NCBI GenBank assembly: GCA_020848615.1
Contig: JADLHW010000024.1
Span: 61,316 to 125,315 of the forward strand
Direction of reading: 5' to 3'
From: Thermoleophilia bacterium
Lineage (GTDB): Bacteria; Actinomycetota; Thermoleophilia; Miltoncostaeales; Miltoncostaeaceae
DNA length: 64,000 bases
A program made the position numbers and the translations under genes. Each line of letters opens with the position of its first letter. Position 1 is the first letter of the stretch. Under the pieces are notes generated by a model. That model saw only the letters and a list, made by a program, of their open reading frames with translations. It was not told where the DNA came from and made no database searches. Positions 60,105 to 64,000 of the stretch are shown here, in pieces.

Positions 60105-61169
60105 TCACCGGCGCGCGGCGCGATCCTCCACATCACCGACGTCGAAGAACCGCCGCAGGTTCGCGCGCTGCCCGTCGAACGCCAGGCCGTCGACGTGCCT
60201 GCGCGCCACCACCACCACGCCGTCCGTGCGCTTCAGGACCGGCCGCACGTCGATGGTGCAGAAGATGCGGAACCCGAACCGGCGGTACAGCACGGCCCGC
60301 ACCCCATCCGACGGCGCGGCCCCGAACGGGTAGACGTAGACGTCGGTGGGCCCCGTGAGCGGCTCCACCTGCGTCCGCCAGCGCTCAGCGTCGGCCTCGA
60401 TGCGCGCCGCCGACGCCGTGGCGTGGTCCAGATGGCCCCAGGAGTGGCTCGCGAACCGCCATCCGGTGGCCCGCATCCGCGCCACCACGCGCCGCACACG
60501 CGCCCGGCGCGCAGCGATGTCCGGGGCCGAGGCATCCTGGGTGCGCTCGCCGAGCAGCCCCTCGTAGCCCGTCACGGCGATGACGCCCTTCGCGCCGTCG
60601 ATCGCGAAGTCCTGGTGGGCGGCCACGAAGTCGTCCAGCACGGGCACCACGTCGTTGCGCACGTCGCGGCCGTGGTCCCGGACGGCGACGCGGCCGTCCG
60701 GGGCGATCTCCAGTCGCTCGCCGAACCCGGACGCCCGCATGTAGCCGTAGTAGTTGAGGTCGTCAACGCTCAGGATCACCGGCCGGCGGCCGCGCGGAAC
60801 GGTGAGCCGCCCGGACGCCGCCCGCTCGATGTCCGCCAGCACCCAGCCCCGCGAGTACATCTGCGCGAGCATCCGCCGGAACTCCCCGGTGGTGATGAAG
60901 TAGTCGCGGAACCCCCGGCCCTGCGCCCCGTGGAACGCGATGGACGGACGCGTGACCAGGGGATGCACGAACAGGTGCTCCACCGGGCCGTGCCAGCGCA
61001 CACGCGGACCGGCGGGCCGGGCCGGCGGCGGCGCGGGCGGCACCTCGGCCGCGGAGCGGGTGGGCACCGGTTGCGGCGCGTCGTGGCCCCCGCCGCACCC
61101 GGCGGCCAGCAGCGCCGCCGCGGTGCACGCGGCGCACGCGATGCGGCGTCGGTGTTGCGGATCGCTCAC
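60105..61169 (-). CDS. Polysaccharide-deacetylase-like lipoprotein
   Basis: A 354-residue exported protein with lipobox LAAGC (C25). A Pro-rich linker (35-60) is followed by a NodB-like deacetylase layout: ILSVDDLNYYGY (Asp pair of the first motif), RFASHSWGHLDHA (HxxxH metal site) and VYVYPFGAAPSDGV (third motif). Removal of acetyl groups from a cell-envelope or extracellular glycan is the family role. GTG 61169 is the first start before the signal peptide; GTG 61178 is equally possible. The gene is divergent from the ECF sigma gene with essentially no gap, so the two promoters must overlap the coding starts. Confidence 0.82.
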   Translation of the reverse strand: MSDPQHRRRIACAACTAAALLAAGCGGGHDAPQPVPTRSAAEVPPAPPPARPAGPRVRWHGPVEHLFVHPLVTRPSIAFHGAQGRGFRDYFITTGEFRRMLAQMYSRGWVLADIERAASGRLTVPRGRRPVILSVDDLNYYGYMRASGFGERLEIAPDGRVAVRDHGRDVRNDVVPVLDDFVAAHQDFAIDGAKGVIAVTGYEGLLGERTQDASAPDIAARRARVRRVVARMRATGWRFASHSWGHLDHATASAARIEADAERWRTQVEPLTGPTDVYVYPFGAAPSDGVRAVLYRRFGFRIFCTIDVRPVLKRTDGVVVVARRHVDGLAFDGQRANLRRFFDVGDVEDRAARR

Positions 61170-61187
61170 GGGATGCACCCTGAGATC

Positions 61188-61778
61188 ATGCGAGACATCA
61201 CACTCCGATCCGCCACCGAATCCAGTGACGCGGACCTCCTGCGGGCCGGCCGGGACGACCCCGCCGCGTTCGGACGGTTCTACCGCCGGAACGCGCAGCG
61301 CCTGTATCTGTGGTGCCTGCGCCAGACCGGGGACCCGCAGGCGGCGACCGACATTACGGCGGAGGCGTTCGCCGCCGCGCTTGAGGGCCTGGGCCGCTTC
61401 CGCGGCACCGAACCGGGCAGCGGCCCCGCCTGGCTGTTCGGCATCGCCCGCAACCTGGTGCGCGGCTGGCACCGGCGCCGCCGCGTGGACACCGCCGCCC
61501 GTGTGCGCCTCGGCATGAGCACCCCCTCGTGGGTGCCGGACGAGATCGCCGAGGCCGACGCCCGCATGGACGCCGAGCGGCTCGCCGAGCGCCTGCGCGA
61601 GGCGATGGCCGACCTGCCGCCGGGCCTGCGCGACGCCCTCACGCTGCACGTGCTGGAGGGCCGTTCGCACGGCGAGGTCGCCGACGCCCTCGGCATCAGC
61701 GAGCCCAACGCCCGCCTGCGCGTGTCCCGCGCGGTGCGCCGTGTCCGTGACCGCCTCGGGATGGAGGACGACCGATGA
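61188..61778 (+). CDS. ECF RNA polymerase sigma factor
   Basis: A 196-residue sigma factor. Region 2 has AAFGRFYRRNAQRLYLWCLR, QAATDITAEAFAAALEGLGR and AWLFGIARNLVRGWHRRRRV; region 4 has LPPGLRDALTLHVLEGRSHG and EVADALGISEPNARLRVSRA. ATG 61188 is favoured, with ATG 61173 possible. The following gene overlaps by 4 bases and encodes a membrane protein likely to be its anti-sigma partner. Confidence 0.92.
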   Translation: MRDITLRSATESSDADLLRAGRDDPAAFGRFYRRNAQRLYLWCLRQTGDPQAATDITAEAFAAALEGLGRFRGTEPGSGPAWLFGIARNLVRGWHRRRRVDTAARVRLGMSTPSWVPDEIAEADARMDAERLAERLREAMADLPPGLRDALTLHVLEGRSHGEVADALGISEPNARLRVSRAVRRVRDRLGMEDDR

Positions 61779-62785
61779 CCGAGCAGCTGCCGCCCCACCT
61801 GGAGCGCATCGGGCAGGAGCTCATGGCCGCCGCGCACCTCCGTGCCGCGGAGCCCGCGCCGCGCCGCCGGCGCCCCCGCCGCCTCGCCCTGATCGTCGCG
61901 TTCGCGGTGCTGGGCACCACGGGCGCCGCCCTGGCGGCGACCTCCACGAACCCCATCGACTGGCTCCGCGGCGGCGACCCCGCCAGGGAGCTGCGCGTGG
62001 GCGTCGACACCACCGCCCGCGTGGGCGGGGACTTCCCCGACGAGATCACCTGCGACCCCGGCATCGACGCCGCGCGGGCGGACTGCCGGGTGATCCCCGG
62101 CCTGGTCTGCCATGACCTCACGACCCCCGGCGGCACCGGCGGCCGGGGGTGCGCCGAACCGGCGCAGACCGTCGGCGCCGACGGGCGTACCCCGCGGGAC
62201 ACGCGGCGGTTCCACCTGATGACGCGCGTCGCCGCGCCCCCGCACATCGACGCGTCCGTGGTGCGGGCGGCCCTCGCCGGGCGTGCGGCGGACGAGCAGC
62301 TGATCCCGGAGGAGGTCATGGGCCCGGACGTGCCCGCGCGGTACCGGGTCACGGTGGGGCGGGTTCTGGAGATCGCCGACGGTGAGCCGGAGGACTTCTG
62401 GCGCGGCCTGGAGACGATGCTGAGCGTGCAGGGCGGCACGACCTCCAGCTCCGACCCGGCGAACCCGGACAACGAGCTGGTGCCACCCGCCGGCATCGCC
62501 AGGTTCGTCACGTGCCGCGATGACGGCGGCCTGAGCTGCCGGCCGCTCGGCAACGGCGAGCTGCTACCGGTGGGCGCGCCGCTCTACATGCGCGATCCGG
62601 AGGCCGGTTGGCGGTCGGTCCCGCGGCCGGCCCAGAACAGCGCGGCGTACCTGGAGCTCCAGCGCCAGGCCTTCGGACGGGACCTCACCGCGCCGGAGCA
62701 GATGCTCCTGGTGGCCCTGCTGTCGCCGGTCGCGGTGGAGGGCTCCGGCGGGAGCGCCACGGTCACCGCCACCCCCGCGCCCTAG
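61775..62785 (+). CDS. Single-helix membrane protein, candidate anti-sigma partner of the ECF factor
   Basis: A 336-residue protein. Cytosolic residues 1-35 are followed by one membrane helix (about 37-57, RLALIVAFAVLGTTGAALAA) and a large external part with several Cys (ITCDPGIDAARADCRVIPGL, VCHDLTTPGG, RGCAEP). It is translationally coupled to the sigma gene (ATGA). The topology fits an anti-sigma factor, but the short N-terminal region lacks a zinc HxxxCxxC motif, so this is inferred from position. C-terminal half (FVTCRDDGGLSCRPLGNGEL) is of unknown fold. Confidence 0.65.
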   Translation: MTEQLPPHLERIGQELMAAAHLRAAEPAPRRRRPRRLALIVAFAVLGTTGAALAATSTNPIDWLRGGDPARELRVGVDTTARVGGDFPDEITCDPGIDAARADCRVIPGLVCHDLTTPGGTGGRGCAEPAQTVGADGRTPRDTRRFHLMTRVAAPPHIDASVVRAALAGRAADEQLIPEEVMGPDVPARYRVTVGRVLEIADGEPEDFWRGLETMLSVQGGTTSSSDPANPDNELVPPAGIARFVTCRDDGGLSCRPLGNGELLPVGAPLYMRDPEAGWRSVPRPAQNSAAYLELQRQAFGRDLTAPEQMLLVALLSPVAVEGSGGSATVTATPAP

Positions 62786-62801
62786 CCAGCCCGGAAACGC
62801 G

Positions 62802-62828
62802 AACGGCCCCCGGAGTCCGGGGGCCGTT
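62802..62828 (+). terminator. Terminator after the ECF operon (and original flank of the tRNA 3' end copy)
   Basis: AACGGCCCCCGG and CCGGGGGCCGTT form a perfect 12-base stem over AGT, 16 bases after the stop codon. It abuts the 19-base tRNA-end copy at 62831. Confidence 0.75.
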
Positions 62829-62830
62829 CG

Positions 62831-62849
62831 GAGGAGCGGATGAGGGGAC
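62831..62849 (+). repeat. Displaced copy of a tRNA 3' end, left boundary of a mini-island
   Basis: GAGGAGCGGATGAGGGGAC matches GAGGAGCGGATGAAGGGAC at 63947-63965 with one mismatch in 19. The second copy is the acceptor/T-arm part of a minus-strand tRNA-like sequence, so the pair looks like attachment-site duplication. Confidence 0.65.
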
Positions 62850-62881
62850 GATCGCGCCGCACGCTACCGGCTGAAGGGCCC

Positions 62882-63472
62882 CTAGCCCTCCGCGGAGAAG
62901 TCAACGACCAGGTTCGAGCCATCGCGAAGCGCATAGCGAATGGTCTTCACACCTCTTCCGTTCTTGAGAACGGCCGCAACGTTGCCGGACGCCACCGCCT
63001 CCTGCCCTTCGACCGCAGCCGACCGCACGTCGTCGGGAACGACCGCGAAGACGACGGTCTGGTCGCCTTGGGTCTCGGCGCTGACGAGGGTCGAAATGAC
63101 AGCCCAGCCTTCCGACACGCTCTTGCGATCCATGCAAAGGACGGCGAACGTGGCGCCCACCGTCGCGAAACAGATCCGTGTCGGGCTGGCCTTGGATGCC
63201 AGTCCGTAGAGCCGAGCCCCCGCTCGAGAGGCCATGAGCGTCAAGGATTCGGGGTTGGGCTCCTTGAAGTACTCCAGAGCCTTCATCTGACCGGGGAGCA
63301 GATCGCCGGCGGCAGCACCATCGAGGCTGTCGAGGGCGGCGATGTTGGCCCCGAGGCTCACCGCTTCTGCCTCATTGCCGGTCGACGCGCCAGCGGTCGC
63401 GGTGATGAGAACGGCGGCAACGCCAACCCCGGCCATCGCAAGTACGGCGGCGCCACGGACCCTCGGTGTCAT
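62882..63472 (-). CDS. Secreted hypothetical protein (island cargo)
   Basis: A 196-residue protein. ATG 63472 (MTPRVRGAAVLAMAGVGVAA) has GGAG 7 bases upstream and leads directly into a signal peptide; an ATG 12 bases earlier is alternative. The mature part has ALYEYF-like acidic stretches (MKALEYFKEPNPESLTLMAS), LASKASPTRICFATVG, VLCMDRKSVSEGWAVIS and VVFAVVPDDVRSAAVEG. Two Cys may pair. Lower GC and more varied codon use than the neighbours indicate acquisition. No homologue is recognised. Confidence 0.7.
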   Translation of the reverse strand: MTPRVRGAAVLAMAGVGVAAVLITATAGASTGNEAEAVSLGANIAALDSLDGAAAGDLLPGQMKALEYFKEPNPESLTLMASRAGARLYGLASKASPTRICFATVGATFAVLCMDRKSVSEGWAVISTLVSAETQGDQTVVFAVVPDDVRSAAVEGQEAVASGNVAAVLKNGRGVKTIRYALRDGSNLVVDFSAEG

Positions 63473-63714
63473 CTGGCACTCCATTCTCGCGCGCTGTTCT
63501 GTGACCGCGTATCGGCCCGATGGGCGGCATCATGAGGTCTCTGACGCGAGTCGGGCGCGGCATCGGCCGCCAAACATGCCGCAAGCGCCATCGCACGGCC
63601 CGTGCAGCTGTCGGATGATCTGGCTCCCCGTTCCGAGGCGGCCACATGGGCGGCCCGGTTTCAGCGTGGCGAGCGGCTTCGGATGAACGGTGGTAGCGGC
63701 CGGAGGCGCGGATC

Positions 63715-63860
63715 TTGCCGGCGGCGCGTGCCGCACGATTCCCCGAGCCGACGTTCCACGACCTGCGCCATGCCGGCGCCTCGCTGATGGTCGCGGCCGA
63801 CTGCCACGTCGAGGTGATCGCCGAGCAGATGGGTTGCTCCGGCGACGGCGCCTCGGGGCT
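63715..63860 (+). pseudogene. C-terminal fragment of a tyrosine-recombinase integrase
   Basis: EPTFHDLRHAGASLMVAADC, then HVEVIAEQMGCS is the box-II region of phage-type integrases (HxLRHxxASL...G). The next conserved GH is GC here, the catalytic Tyr segment is absent and the reading frame decays. Only this piece survives, about 90 bases from the tRNA-like attachment site, as expected for an integrase next to its target. Confidence 0.7.
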
Positions 63861-63923
63861 CCGAGGTCCGCCCCGATGCGGAAACCAGGTCGGGCTGGAC
63901 CGTGCCGACGCCGAGAACGAGAA

Positions 63924-63943
63924 AAGGCCCCGACCGGGGCCTT
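63924..63943 (-). terminator. Rho-independent terminator for the minus-strand tRNA-like gene
   Basis: On the minus strand AAGGCCCC-GGTC-GGGGCCTT is followed directly by TTC (GGCCTTTTC), an 8-base stem with a T-run, just beyond the tRNA 3' end. Confidence 0.7.
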
Positions 63944-63946
63944 CCT

Positions 63947-63965
63947 GAGGAGCGGATGAAGGGAC
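63947..63965 (-). repeat. tRNA-end copy at the right boundary of the mini-island
   Basis: Partner of the 62831-62849 repeat (18 of 19 identical). It includes the acceptor strand CATCCGC and the start of the T-arm of the tRNA-like sequence. Confidence 0.65.
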
Positions 63966-64000
63966 TCGAACCCTCGACCTTCTGCATGGCAAGAGGGTTC
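63951..64000 (-). tRNA. 3' part of a tRNA or tRNA-derived attachment site (cut by window edge)
   Basis: Reading the minus strand, T-arm GAGGG-TTCGAGT-CCCTT and acceptor strand CATCCGC with discriminator T are clear. Upstream, TTGCCAT resembles a glycine (GCC) anticodon loop followed by GCAGA, but the preceding bases CCCTC do not pair with GCAGA, so the anticodon stem fails. It may be a partial tRNA copy left by integration rather than a working gene; the 5' half is outside the window. Confidence 0.45.

Noticed and set aside
63342..63686. Plus-strand open frame of 114 codons upstream of the integrase remnant
   Set aside because: Antisense to the start of the cargo gene and without ribosome-binding site or coherent composition.

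Overview
The window looks like chromosomal DNA of a very GC-rich actinobacterium, most likely of the Thermoleophilia/Solirubrobacterales type. This is inferred from the extreme GC at third codon positions, the frequent GTG starts and 4-base GTGA/ATGA gene overlaps, a SigB/RsbW stress module, ferredoxin-dependent KorAB, and secreted proteins with actinobacterial-style Arg/Val-rich C-terminal beta domains. No marker in the window fixes the genus. About 60 genes are packed on both strands with short gaps. Only one gap exceeds 300 bases (41339-41776), and it holds decayed insertion-sequence pieces.

Layout. 1-3.2 kb: a NarL-type response regulator (cut by the edge) and its histidine kinase, divergent from an ABC-2 exporter. 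3.2-8.3 kb: a small Cys-rich protein, thrS, a methyltransferase, a YCII/DGPF protein paired with an ECF42-like sigma factor, and a membrane protein. 8.4-14.1 kb: a secreted C5-epimerase-like protein, then a tight catabolic-looking operon (acyl-CoA ligase, aldehyde dehydrogenase, carboxymuconolactone-decarboxylase/hydrolase fusion) behind a readable sigma70-type promoter with an inverted repeat in its spacer. 14.3-25 kb: a GGDEF+HD-GYP enzyme, a five-gene oligopeptide ABC transporter with two similar palindromic sites in front and a strong hairpin after the binding-protein gene, a VOC protein and a pseudo-receiver-GAF-GGDEF protein. 25-32.6 kb: SDR, DsbA-like and SPOUT proteins, a lipoprotein, a clan GH-A-like hydrolase, a DNA ligase, a metal-dependent hydrolase, DUF3291 and tRNA-Val. 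32.6-39.9 kb: purK-purE, a second HD-GYP protein with a dead GGDEF domain, korA-korB and a MaoC-like protein.

40-56 kb: a glycosyltransferase/methyltransferase-like fusion, IS remnants, a HerA/DUF853 ATPase, a sigma-B module (divergent 54-residue membrane protein, sigB, rsbW, degenerate rsbW-like gene) with two sigma-B-type promoters facing away from each other, a PAS-GAF-GGDEF protein, a repeat-rich membrane protein, an alcohol dehydrogenase, OsmC, an MFS exporter with a divergent LysR regulator, a DUF4386 protein and a lipoprotein. 56.1-64 kb is the most accessory part: tandem hairpin-forming 40-base repeats, an intact Fic protein, tRNA-Cys, a decayed second Fic gene lacking its catalytic core, a frameshifted hydrolase, a polysaccharide-deacetylase-like lipoprotein, an ECF sigma/anti-sigma-like pair, and a small island of about 1.1 kb bounded by two copies of a tRNA 3' end with an integrase remnant inside.

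Recurring theme: four cyclic-di-GMP signalling proteins lie within about 33 kb, two with clearly altered key residues. The most interesting candidates for follow-up are the Fic/repeat locus, the tRNA-bounded mini-island, the divergent sigma-B promoters with the tiny membrane protein, and several enzymes with lost catalytic residues.
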